The notes under the pieces are model-generated. The model was given only the letters and a program-made list of their open reading frames with translations, was not told the DNA's origin and made no database searches. From Azadirachta indica (Eukaryota > Streptophyta > Magnoliopsida > Sapindales > Meliaceae), in NCBI GenBank assembly GCA_022749755.1, contig CM040447.1, forward strand, positions 5,478,545-5,542,544: a stretch of 64,000 nt of DNA. The letters are read 5' to 3'. Shown piece by piece: positions 48,541-59,491 of this stretch. Position 1 is the stretch's first letter, and each line of letters opens with the position of its first letter. The translations under genes were made by a program, and so were the position numbers.

Positions 48541-51168
48541 ATAATGACATTTTCCCTTACTTACACTATAGTATCCTAGATCTATACCATTTTTGGCGAA
48601 ACAAAAAAAATGGTTTTTGCAAACATTTGAGGACAACAATGTTGTTTGTTATACCACACAATTGGGTTCGCATCATACCCACATAAATGCAAGTTACATT
48701 GATCCCCCGCCCAAATACAAACGAAAATCATAGAGCAAATAACCATAACGTACAGAAAGAAAGTAAATATCATTTCAACATAGACATTATAAAAATTAAC
48801 CGTTATACCAAACCGTATATTACACCATGACACCAAATTCCAATGTATAAACCTCGCCTTTTCACCGTGGGATTCTCTTTTTAGTCTCTCACTTTTTCTC
48901 TAAATTTCTCCTTATACAAAAAGTTTCCTTTCGCCTTTTTCAACTATTTTAATCCTTTATTTGAGTAGAAGAATAAATGAGAGTTTAATGTGGTGCTATA
49001 ATTTGCTCTTGTGAATATAGGCTCAATGTCGAATCACATGTATTCTTTGTTTTGTCTATATATATATTTTATGTATTTCTCTTTATTACATGTTAATATT
49101 TTATTTAGTTCAAGAATTAATTATGATCAATTTAACTTATATTTTGATTATAAACAATCTCAATCCTATTACTTTTTGTTATATTAAGTATGCGTAAGGA
49201 TATTTTGATCATTTAAAATTTATTGTCGCATCCTCTATTGTGTAACCATAGTGTTGATTATTTAGCACCATAATCAAGACCTACACACTATAAACATAAG
49301 CTTTGTTATATCTTTCTAAATTCAACATGTGTGAAAATGTTTTGCAAAAATATTCAATAATTAGCGTGTTGAATTGCAAAAATCATTATGTTAATTAATC
49401 AGTCAATATTATATTGCCCAATTGTTTATATTGGGTTGAACGAACTGTTAGCAGCAGTTATTAGTTAATCACTGTTTATCACATTACATTTATATATATA
49501 TATAGCATAAGATAGCCCACCTTAATTCGTAATTAATTAATTTATTAGCTAGCCCATTGTCTTCATTATTGTTGGCTCCTACTAGCATTGAAATATATAT
49601 TTAATAAATTCTGAAACCTGAATTACTTCATATTAATTTGTTTTTAAACGTTATTTTATATTCAATATATGAAAGTCAATATATAATAGATATGAATGCA
49701 ATATTTAACAACAAATGATTGATTATTGATTAATTAAAGGCAGCAAAACAAAAACAAAAAGATGAAAATTAAGGATCACATTACACATATGAGAAATTTA
49801 TTGTAACAAGATATATTGGAACCGAAATTGAAATTGAATCACCACCCCGATCGGTTGAGACACCTGCTGCCCGCATTTACCCAAAATAATAACAAATAAT
49901 AAAAATATATACTTTTGAAAAGTAATATTTTAAATTAAGAGTGTTAGAACCTATTTGAGATTGTTGATAGAAGAAATAAAAATAATTTTGAGTGACTGAA
50001 AAGTTATCTTGAATGCGTGATCAAAATTGGTTAAATAGCAATTATTTATTATTTTATTTAAGTCAAATTTCATTAATAAAATCAATTAATTCGATTTGAA
50101 TATTTTTTAATCTGTCAACAGTGATTATATTAATCTTTGTTGATTAATTATCCAATTTCTTCTAAATATATCATTGCTGCAACGCTACTAGAGCTCTTCA
50201 GTTGACAAGGATACATAATTAATTTCTATTAATTGCAGCTTACCATTTTAATTAAATGATCTATTTTTAAAATAATTATATGTAATTAATATTATTGAAA
50301 ATGATAATAAATTTAAAAAAAATTAAGAGTCAAAATATTCTTATAATTTTTAAATTTAAATGTTGCAATAAAATTATATTAGAGATAAAACTGTTAATTT
50401 AAAAATAATAATAGTATATTAAAAAAATACTTTACTATTTCAACTAAAGTTAGGAGGACTTTTCAACATTTCTTTAAATGTCAGGGATATCTAAGTCGGA
50501 CAAAAAATTTAAAGGTATTTTCTCTTTCCCCAAAATCTAGGGGCTAAAGCGCATAATATCCCTAATTTTATTCATCTTAATAGATCTGCCAATTGCATCT
50601 CATTACAAGATTCTCAATAATAATAATGACAAAGATTAATAAGAAAAAAAAACTATTTTTGATATTTTTATTTTAAGCAGCCTACCATTAAATCATGCAC
50701 CATGTATGTAAAAGTTTTTAATTCCCTTGTGTACAACTATTTTCAATAATATATTATATATGTGAATGCAAGGAGTGACTCCATAATCGAGTTGATGACT
50801 TGCCATAAACTGTCAAAATTGGTGAAAATCAATGAGTTTGTAGCTGTAAACCAATAGCAAATTCAACACAACAAAACCCAACTATCAACAACAAAATACA
50901 ACAATTCAAGCAACTTCCAGATATTCAATACCATAAATGGATGGTATAGTATCGACAACCAAAACTCAAGCAATTCCACCAAAATTTACCAAAATCGCCA
51001 AAAGTAGATGACAACCATACACAAATGGTCGATTCACCAGTAATCATCAAGTTTGATATCTCATTGTGCAATATATGTAATTGAAAGCTAAACTATTACT
51101 GATCAAAACTCGTGCATCACCATTATCGATCATTACCTGGAGTATTCTTGATTGAAGCTTAAATTTTC
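48541..51168. other. AT-rich intergenic region with an old duplicated block
   Basis: No supported gene. 48600-48840 resembles 1541-1740. 50450-51168 matches 60470-61190, so it belongs to the BAHD 3/BAHD 4 duplication. 48541-50420 has no counterpart in the BAHD 4 unit and is probably inserted or deleted sequence. Confidence 0.55.
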
Positions 51169-51612
51169 TGTTATAAAAAATCAAGCAATCAAGCAAATAG
51201 AAAACAAATACAATCACAAACAACACCAATTTACATGAAAAACTTCTGAAAAATTTTAGAGGAAAATCACGGGAGAAAGAAATAAATTTCACCAAGATGG
51301 AGAAGAAGAAGAACAGTATATGGTTTACCTTAAGCCCCAAATATATAGTTCCAGTTTAGCTCGAGTTCAAAAAATAGAACCGAGTCAGGTCAGGCCCATA
51401 TATTAAAAACCGATACAATATATTTATACAATATATTTATATACATACACATATACAATATTATAAAAAGGCGAGGTCTTTACCCCCAGCCCCCAATAAA
51501 GGGCATTTCTACCCCTTCACCTCTGACGAGCTCTCCGAGAAGCTCGACCTTTATTGCGTCAGCGTATCCCAATATACTATACCGGTTATTAAATATGATC
51601 ACAAATTCTACA
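51169..51612 (-). repeat. 3' LTR of Copia element 2
   Basis: Direct repeat of 53788-54057. Shared landmarks are GATGGAGAAGAAGAAGAACA and CCCCAATATACT-like text. It begins TGTTATAAAAAATC on the plus strand and ends TTCTACA. Confidence 0.8.
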
Positions 51613-51659
51613 ACTCTGTACCTTGGCATATATTTTCCTTAACCTCTCCACTATACCCT

Positions 51660-52200
51660 TAAGGGCTCATCAAATACTGCAAACATAAATCAAGTCCAAA
51701 TAATGTTTGAACTTGGCCAGCGAAACTACTTTAATCAACATGTCAGTTGGATTCTCATGCATAGATATCTTTTATAGTGCAATAGAACCCTTTAAAAACA
51801 CATCTCTGACAAAATGAAATCTGACATCAAAATATTTTATCCTTTCATGAAACATTTGGCTCTTAGTTAAATGGATAACACTCTAACTATCACAATGTAC
51901 AACTGTCTGTTGTTGTGACAAATCAAGATCACTCATAAGAACTCTCAGCAATAAAGCTTCCTTCACTACTTCTACAATAGCCATGTATTCAGCTTCTGTA
52001 GTTAACAATGCCACTGTAGCTCGTAATGTTGCCTTCCAACTAATGGCACAATTAGATAAGCTAAAAACTTAAACTGTCAACAATCTCCTTTTGTCTAGAT
52101 CTCTTTCATAATCAGAATCTATATAACTTGTTAACTCAATCATCATCAGTCATAAGACTTTTAACTTATCTACCTGTCTGCTTTTCAATCATCATCTTCT
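51660..52200 (-). pseudogene. Copia element 2 RNase H
   Basis: Reads RDLDKRRLLTV, ALLTTEAEYMAIVEVVKEAL, QQQTVVHCDS, SQMFHERIKYFDVRFHFVRD, then HENPTDMLIKVV and LAKFKHYLDLI before a stop. This is the standard end of Copia pol, with stops inside. Confidence 0.8.
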
Positions 52201-52240
52201 ACTGTTTAAATGTCTCATCCTTAGTCTTCAAAAAATGGAC

Positions 52241-52531
52241 CTAAACAATCCTAGAGTAGTAATCAATAATAGTTATAAAGTATTTAGCACCATCGTTTGA
52301 AGCAACTCTACATAGACCACATAAGTCTGAATGCACATAATCTAATGTGGCTTTAGTCTTGTGAGCTGCCTTACTGAAATTCACTCTAGTCTGCTTCCCG
52401 AAAATACAATGCTCACAAAAACTGAGATTATCCATCTTCACTTTTCCAAGTAAATCTTGTTTGCTCAATTTTAGCAAGCCTCTTTCACTCATGTTTCTAA
52501 GTCTCATATGCCACAATTTGGTACTATCCAT
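52241..52531 (-). pseudogene. Copia element 2 GAG-pre-integrase and integrase start
   Basis: A 96-codon open segment with LWHMRLRNMSERGLLKLSKQ, CEHCIFGKQTRVNF, VHSDLCGLCRVASNDGAKYF and ITIIDYYSRIV. The HSDLCG motif holds the first catalytic Asp. The usual IDDYS reads IDYYS. The HHCC region is partly kept (LWHMRL, CEHCIFGKQ). Confidence 0.86.
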
Positions 52532-52579
52532 ATCATTACTCCTGACAGTTACTCAAGCTGTACCTTGAACAATTGTTCC

Positions 52580-52768
52580 CTAAAGAATATATAAATCACC
52601 ACGTACACTACTGACCACGTACACCATTGAGCCTTTTGTAATCTTCAAAACTCCATTTTCTCCATGAAATCTAAATCCCTTTGAATCTAAGATATTAAGG
52701 GAAATTAAGTTCTTTTTCAATCTTGGAACATGCCAACATTCTAATGTCCTGACTACACCATCAAACAT
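52580..52768 (-). pseudogene. Copia element 2 protease-downstream segment
   Basis: A 62-codon open segment (LECWHVPRLKKNLISLNILD, then GFRFHGENGVLKITKGS). This is the conserved stretch between the aspartic protease and the GAG-pre-integrase domain. The protease active site itself was not found intact upstream. Confidence 0.78.
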
Positions 52769-52995
52769 TTTAATTTATACAGTTCCAATTCCAACTATCT
52801 CAAGGACAGGATCATCGCCAAGATACACTTTGCCACTCATTTGTAAGTGATAAACCAATCTCTATGAAAATACATGTGAAACAAGGCACCTAAATCCATA
52901 ATCCATTGTCTAACAAAAATAAACAATACTTCACCAGTATCATCTGCCCCGTCATTCCCTAAAATTTTAGTGATTACATTCGCAAAACTCTCAAC

Positions 52996-53487
52996 CTATT
53001 TTTGCTTAGTATTTCTACGAGGACAATCTCTTTTAAAATGACTTTGCTCACAACATCCAAAATAATGTAATTTTTTCATCTTAGATTTTGATATAACCTT
53101 ATTCTTTTTCTTTTCAGAATTATCCTTATATTGTGTTTTACCACTTGACACCAAACTTGCACCCTCAACATTTTCACAACTAGAAAATTTTTTCTTTATC
53201 TCTTTAGACCTCAGTGCACTAGACACATCTTGTATACTAATTGACTGTTTTCCATACAGCAAAAAGTCAACAAACAAATCATATGATGATGGCAATGAAC
53301 ACAACACATGCATGGATTGATCTTTATTGGAAATTACAATGTCCACATTTTTCATATCCATAATTATAGAATTAAATTCATCTAAGTATGACTTCACAGA
53401 TATTTTCTCCTTCATTTTCAAAGTATAAAGTCTCTTCTTTAAATACAACTGATTAGTTAGAAACTTACAAGTATAAAGATCTTCCAA
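52996..53487 (-). pseudogene. Copia element 2 gag with damaged zinc knuckle
   Basis: A 163-codon open segment. Capsid-like part: LTNQLYLKKRLYTLKMKEK, then VLCSLPSSYDLFVDFLL, with SALRSKEIKKK following. The nucleocapsid knuckle reads LHYFGCCEQSHFKRDCP, keeping C, H and C but with the first Cys replaced. A truncated N-terminal part continues upstream to about 53750 in broken frames. Confidence 0.84.
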
Positions 53488-53774
53488 TCTCTTCCTTGCC
53501 TCTGAAGATTTCTGTATATCTACAATTTCTCACAACACAAATCTAGTTATTGACATTTGGATTGCACTTAGAGCTTGCACTTCCAAATGAGCCTTTTTCT
53601 CTTTCGTCACATCCTTTGAACACTTGTCATCTACTGCCTTCCATAACCCTTGAAATCTCATATACGCCTAAAACTGAATCTTCCACAAACTCAAGTTAAT
53701 TTTTCCATCAAACTTCTTTAGATCATATTTGATAGAAGAACCCATGATACGAACTTAGTCTCCAGACAAATTCT

Positions 53775-53786
53775 GCTCTGATACTA
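53775..53786 (-). other. Primer-binding site of Copia element 2
   Basis: Minus strand TAGTATCAGAGC is one base away from the initiator Met-tRNA complement and sits just inside the 5' LTR. Confidence 0.75.
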
Positions 53787-53787
53787 A

Positions 53788-54057
53788 TTTTTTATGAAAA
53801 ATCAAGCAACCAAGCAAATGGAAAACAAACGCAATCATAAACAACACCAATTTCTGTGAAAAACCTTAAAAAATTGCAGAGGAAAAACTATGGGAGAGAG
53901 AGAAAGAAAGGCGGATTTCACTAAGATGGAGAAGAAGAAGAACAATACATGATTTGCCCTAAGCCCCAAATATATAGAGGGAGAGCTCGACTCCTAATTG
54001 CATCAGTGTACCCCAATATACTGTATCAGTTACCAAATATGGGCCACAAATTCTACA
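53788..54057 (-). repeat. 5' LTR of Copia element 2
   Basis: Partner of 51169-51612. Minus-strand start TGTAGAATTTGTGGCCC. The inner edge is approximate because its TG/CA end has mutated. Confidence 0.75.
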
Positions 54058-55240
54058 TCTTCCTTTTCCTATTTTCGTTTTGGAAGCATATGTTGGATTG
54101 CTTTTCTAGGGAAGAAGAAAAAAGTAAAATTCTTAAGGGTGATATCATCATCTCTAATTAAAGCCATATACTTCATCTTTAATTAAAGCTGTAAGGGAAC
54201 AAAAAATAATAAACTCAAGCAAAAATTAAATCAAATTTGATATGAAAGTATATTTTAAGTTGAGATTTAGAAATTATTTTTTTAAAAGTTGTTAATTGTG
54301 TAAGATATGTGACATCTTTTAGTTGGATAGTCTCACCACATCACCATGTGAATGTGGTAAGATCGTCATACTTAAAACCTTTTATTGACAAATTTTTTTA
54401 ATAATAAATACTACAAAATTTTTTAATTAATTATAAACATAGATAATTAATTAAAATGTGAATGTGGCTATGTGGCTATCCCTTTTTCGTTACAAAGTTG
54501 GTTTCACTCTACGTGTCATTACAGTAATGGTGGAATATCAAATTTTATATTTATCCACTTAATTTAGCTAGATAATAGTTATGGCCTTTTAACTATGAAG
54601 CCAATATCTAATGAGTCAGCTTTTATAGGGACCACTTACTATATTGTTTAAGTATACATCATCCCCAAATCTAACAAGAATGTTTTAGACCTTCTCGTTT
54701 AAGAAGCCCATGGCCTATTTAGGTTGCATACTATGGTGATTGCATAGTTAACTTGGTGACATCATCGACGCCATGGTGATCAAACCGTGTGTCTAATTGA
54801 CACCCATCCCATGTGGGTCCTTTTTGAGATGCCACATAGGTGAACATATTCTATACATAACATGTTATACTAATTTACATGAATCACATACCTTGTCTCG
54901 TTCTTATAGATATATATACGACACTAGATGTTGAGATTGATGCTTGAGTCTTATTGCCTGAAGAAGGCATACTTTGTTACAGCTCAATACAGAATTATTT
55001 GCAGGGTAAATTTCTAACTATTCCCTAAGAGTTTTGGCAGTACCCTATTACCTCTCTCTCAAGTTTAAAGATTTATCCATTAAGTTCATCTATTAATTAA
55101 GATAACAAAAAAATTTATTTTACTATAATAACCCTGACAACAAACCTAATTTTTTTTATTTTATTATATATTATTTCTTTTAATTAAACATTAAATAATT
55201 CAAAAGTGTTAAAAATAATTCATTATATTTAAAAGAGACT
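54058..55240. other. Intergenic region, partly shared with 61200-61990
   Basis: No supported gene. 54058-54490 matches 61200-61960 in wording (ACATCTTTTAGTTGG and ACATCACCATGTGAATGT), extending the BAHD 3/BAHD 4 segmental duplication to this point. 54700-55010 is less AT-rich and unique here. Confidence 0.6.
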
Positions 55241-56040
55241 GAGGGCGCATTTGGCAATGCTTATTGATACTCTACAAGTACTAATTATCACTTATAAAGT
55301 CCTAAACTATATGTTTGACAAATTTTGATTATAATGTTTATTAAAATAATTTTAACACTTGAAGTAATTATTTGGTTAACACAAATTTGATACTTTTTCA
55401 AATTAACACTTCTAGCGTTTAAGAGGATAGCATTTATGCAATTTATAAAAATTTTATTTTTTCCAAAATATCCTTGAATATATGTGATGAATTATATTAG
55501 ATACTTGAAGATATATTATTTATCACATTTTTTTTTAGATAAAAATTACTATAATTGATACATTATTTGTGTTCAACATGTTATTTATAAATTTTATTTA
55601 TATTTTAATATTTAGTAGATAATTAAATTATTAAAAATTGAAGTTATTTTTATAACAAAAAAATTAATTTTTTTAAATTATTAACGTGGTAGTTATTTTA
55701 ATAATAAAATTTTTTAGAAAATATTTATAAAACAAAAATGTTATACATATATATATAATATTTGCTTTTATTAAAAATATCACTATACAGATATATTACT
55801 TATTTTAATATATGTCTATTTTAATAATTTGTTAATACAAAAATATTTTCTTAATTATACTTTGAAACACTTAATTTAGTACCAATAAGTACTTTTAGAA
55901 ATCATTAACCAAATTCCTAATTGCTTTTCAGAAATCGATAAAAAAAAAGTGCTAAAAATAAAAGTTCAAATATAAGTTAATTAATACCAAAATGATAATT
56001 ATTATAAATTAATTATTTTTTAGCACTACCAAACTGACTC
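55241..56040. mobile_element. hAT-like MITE (tentative)
   Basis: The left end GAGGGCGCATTTGGCAATGC and the right end, reverse-complemented, GAGTCAGTTTGGTAGTGC are inverted repeats of the kind found on plant hAT MITEs. The interior is AT-rich and non-coding. The flanks do not show a clean 8-bp duplication. It is absent from the matching position before 34650. Confidence 0.55.
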
Positions 56041-56109
56041 TAAAGTAAACATTTTTTAAGTGTTATTATGAAATTACACGATTCTTTTAAGATTGTTATT
56101 AGTTAAAAT

Positions 56110-57640
56110 TTTTCTCATTTTATAAATACCAAAAAGATAACTATTATAAATAGAAAATGCCTATATGAGTTTCCATTTTGCCAAAATCAATATGTAGAGT
56201 CAAAGATGCACAATCCTGAATCAGTCAATCACACAACATATATACTGCAGGCAAAAGCAGAAAAAAGTATATAAATATTATTTTATGTTATTTGTAAACA
56301 TTATTTTTGCGTACAATTTTTATTGACTGGCCTAATCTATTTTTGGTACATTTTTAGATATAAAAGATAAAGGGCCACTAATTACTTTTACATCAAAAGA
56401 TACATAATATGTTGCTGAAATTAGCACGGTCATGGACCCAAAAAATACAATTATATGAAGGCCAATACCATTTATAGAGGATTTCACATTTAAAAATTAT
56501 AATAAAAAAAATAAAATTATCTAATAATATTTTTTTTGATATACATAGTAAAGTGGGAGTGTTATTTATTGTAATTGATGAATAATTAATATATATATTA
56601 TATGTTATGTTCAATTCAATCATTTGATGTATCTAAATTCAACGACTTACAAATAATGTAAATTTATATGTAAAATAATAGAACTGTTAATTCTTATCTA
56701 ATATCTATAATTTAGAGTTTATAAGAAAATACATGTTTGGTTTAAATTTTACTGTCCAATTAAATTAAATGATAACTTTGACCCCGCAAATATGGTAGAT
56801 AAAATGAGAGTGATAAAAACAAATTTTCCTTGTAAAGTGAATTTAAAAAAATAAAATATGGGCATACTTGTAAGCAAATTAAGCAACTAAATGAGTAAAT
56901 GCCTTCTCTCACAGTTTTCTTTTTTCACTTCGGCCTTCTCTTCTAATTTTATTATTAATTTCTTCAACTTAAATTAATTAATTGTTGTTTCTTTGTATTG
57001 GTAATCAACTTTCTCTAGGAAACGGAAGGCTTGAAAAATTACTCATTTAATATATATATAAAATCATTAATGTGATAATTATATCACACCAAATGAAGAG
57101 TAACAGAATATATATCACATTAATTTAAATATCAGTTTCATATATAAATTTTTTATCTATAGTATTACTTTTCTTTTTGATATCTTTTATGTCATTGATA
57201 GTTTTCATTTTTTATTCTGTGTAATGTGTTACAGTTAGAGATATAGTAGTATTTACAATTTATTTTTTCAAAAGAAAAACTAATTAGCCTCATCTTAAAT
57301 TATTATTATTGTTGTTGTCATTGTTATTACTGTTTACATTTATATATGTATAGCCATTAATTAATAACAACTGCTTTTTGATAGACCATAATAAATTTAT
57401 TAATTTGTAAAACATTTCAGGGCAACAATATTAGTTATATAATAACACATTTCACCTTACTTCACCCCTATAGTAATACAATAACCATGGATCCAATAAA
57501 AATTACACTAAATCTTGATAACACAAACAAATTGACTACGCAGACACATTCAAGAACCAATTACTTCACTCTCAATAAAAACATTGTAAGATTAACCCCT
57601 AAAAAACCAGACCTTAATTATATTAAAAATTGAGTAATTT
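56110..57640 (-). repeat. BAHD 3'-flank repeat, copy 4
   Basis: Downstream flank of BAHD 4, matching 34650-36030. Near its end it lacks about 25 bp (TTATCCCAAGG and following) that precede the MITE in copies 1 and 5. Confidence 0.78.
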
Positions 57641-58089
57641 GGAAGAATACCATTTACCCTGCCTTCAGGTTTAATATCCCACTAATCCCTAAACTTTGAC
57701 TAATACCCGATTAATCCTTGCCGTTATTTCCATTATTGGTAAATATTACTTTTTTGTGATATTTACCGATGTTATTTAAATCATGAACAAAGTTATCAAA
57801 TGTTATTCTATATTCCAATGTATATATCACATGCATTAGAATTTAATTTAAATTTTATTTTATTTTAGAATATACCTTTTATTGAAACAGTAATACATAG
57901 CCAACAAACAGAAAAAAGCCTGCTTTCTACAGCCTACTAAACATTATTCAGGATAATTTGATAAATATCCTTAAAAAGTAATAGATATCAATAACAAGGA
58001 TAACAATACGGGTAATGGGATATAAATTAAAGTTTAGAAGGTTGATTGGATATTAGATCTAAAAGTGGAGGGTAATCGGGCATTCTTCC
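57641..58089. mobile_element. Long-TIR MITE at the 3' end of BAHD copy 4
   Basis: About 449 bp with both arms. Left arm 57641-57780: GGAAGAATACCATTTACCC, TAATATCCCACTAATCCC, CATTATTGG. Right arm about 57950-58089, its inverted copy. The gene-side flank is CTTGCTAAA (58090-58098). The distal flank is partly deleted. The right arm encodes the last ~22 residues and stop of copy 4. Confidence 0.8.
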
Positions 58090-59424
58090 CTTGCTAAATG
58101 CAAGTAATTCTTCATCATGTTCTAAAAAAGCCATATCTTCTTCACGTAAAGATACCAGCACATCGATCCCATCCCCCAATCTTGTATCCATAAGAATGAT
58201 AAGATTCATGAATGCCGGTGGTGATTCATCCTGGAAAAAACTCATCCAAATAGGTTTTCCCCATCCAAAATCAATATTATAAAAACCACCGTTGCACCAA
58301 CTGGTAAAGGTAATCATATCTTCTCCCTTAGAAGAAACTTCAAGTACATCTTGGACAACTTTCCGATAGTTGGCAAACCCTTCCTCTCCTTGTAGGCTTT
58401 TCACAAAACCTCCATTAATTAATTCTATTGCTTCCCTTAGTTTGGTCACCAAGCCATCCAAATCTCCTTCCTCCTCAGTGTACAGTGCATTTGCGTACCA
58501 AACAAGGTTTCCCATACAATAATCTGCGATTGGTGGCTTGATTCTCCGACGAAAATTTACTATATGTCTTAGCAGAGTTGGTTTATGGATTCCTGAACTT
58601 TTGTTCATTGCACGAAGGATACATTTGGAAAGAAGTGCTGATACGGCTTCAACACGCGTTGGATTTTGCACATACGAGCTAGTTGCCTTGGCTTTGAGAT
58701 TGGCTATTGCATTTGCTTCAAATACAAATCTCCTTGTAGCTACTCGTCCACCGGTTTTAACGAAAGGAAACACTTGGGCAGCGAAAGTTAGTTCGCTAAG
58801 GAATTCGTCACTCGGAGGAAATAAGGATGCAGCATCACAGTTAGGACGTATTGCTCCTTCAATATTTTTCCGCGCTACGGCAGCCCAACATCTCATAAAG
58901 CAGCTGGTCGTTGTTACATCACAAATCTTGTGTGAAAGACATATGCAAATGGCAAGACCTCCACAAGCAAATACTGTTACTTGTATTTGACCCACATACA
59001 ATTCTTCAATTTGTCCTTTCTTCTTGCTGTTGTTTACTGGAGAAAGCTTACCAATCAAAGAGCGATTAGGTTGGTTTAGAAATTGATTGAGAGGAATTTT
59101 AGATTGAGCCTCTACAAAATAAATACCTTCATCATTGCAATCAATTGCAACATCGTCTTTAATCCTTCCAGCAAGTGGGTAATAGAGAGTTAAGGCTTCT
59201 GACAAAGATTGCTTCAGTAGTTGCAATCTTTCCGAGACAATACGATCAATGTCAACCAAGGTCGAAGAAAGGTGTAAGTTTTGGTTCAGGGGATAAAACA
59301 AGAGAACAGAAGGAAAGTGGTGACCAATATATTGATCAATGAGACAGAGGTTATATGTTTTGAGGTGAGAAGGTGTAGGAGAAGAAGGTTTGATCCATTC
59401 TCTGGAAATCATTTCCAATTCCAT
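58027..59424 (-). CDS. BAHD acyltransferase, vinorine synthase-like (intact copy)
   Basis: A 465-residue single-exon frame, of normal BAHD length. It should transfer an acyl group from acyl-CoA to an alcohol or amine of a specialised metabolite in the cytosol. The substrate cannot be told from sequence; the nearest named type is vinorine synthase (alkaloid acetylation), which is a clade label only. It starts MELEMISREWIKPSSPTPSH. The catalytic HXXXD is HKICD at 165-169 and the structural DFGWG is at 385-389. YYPLAGRIKDD (81-91) and NFRRRIKPPI (290-299) are typical conserved blocks. Residues from about 446 to 465, ending DYPPLLDLISNQPSKL, are encoded by a MITE arm. A TATA box lies ~60 bp upstream. 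It is the only undamaged member of the cluster here. Confidence 0.95.
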   Translation of the reverse strand: MELEMISREWIKPSSPTPSHLKTYNLCLIDQYIGHHFPSVLLFYPLNQNLHLSSTLVDIDRIVSERLQLLKQSLSEALTLYYPLAGRIKDDVAIDCNDEGIYFVEAQSKIPLNQFLNQPNRSLIGKLSPVNNSKKKGQIEELYVGQIQVTVFACGGLAICICLSHKICDVTTTSCFMRCWAAVARKNIEGAIRPNCDAASLFPPSDEFLSELTFAAQVFPFVKTGGRVATRRFVFEANAIANLKAKATSSYVQNPTRVEAVSALLSKCILRAMNKSSGIHKPTLLRHIVNFRRRIKPPIADYCMGNLVWYANALYTEEEGDLDGLVTKLREAIELINGGFVKSLQGEEGFANYRKVVQDVLEVSSKGEDMITFTSWCNGGFYNIDFGWGKPIWMSFFQDESPPAFMNLIILMDTRLGDGIDVLVSLREEDMAFLEHDEELLAFSKGRMPDYPPLLDLISNQPSKL

Positions 59425-59483
59425 TTTCTTTTCCAGAGCTTAACTTTCTCAAGATAATTTAGAAAACTCTACATTAGAGGCTG

Positions 59484-59491
59484 TATATATA
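59484..59491 (-). promoter_or_regulatory. TATA box of BAHD copy 4
   Basis: TATATATA about 60 bp upstream of the ATG. It is conserved in position with copies 1 and 3 and missing from copy 2. Confidence 0.65.

Larger units (their letters stand above)
51169..54057 (-). mobile_element. Internally deleted Ty1/Copia element 2
   Basis: About 2.9 kb. LTRs are 51169-51612 and about 53788-54057 (the 3' copy holds roughly 190 bp more). Flanks TTTTC and TCTTC are a near-match 5-bp target duplication. On the minus strand the order is primer-binding site, gag, a protease-adjacent segment, the start of integrase, then a jump straight to RNase H. The middle of pol is missing. The sister unit of BAHD 4 keeps the empty site near 61190-61210, so this insertion came after the unit duplicated. 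Confidence 0.86.

Noticed and set aside
58538..58990. A 150-codon plus-strand open frame opposite BAHD 4, also open over 150 codons opposite BAHD 3 (40026-40478) and shorter opposite copies 1 and 2.
   Set aside because: It is antisense to a well-supported BAHD frame. Its conservation follows from the sense protein and it resembles no family.
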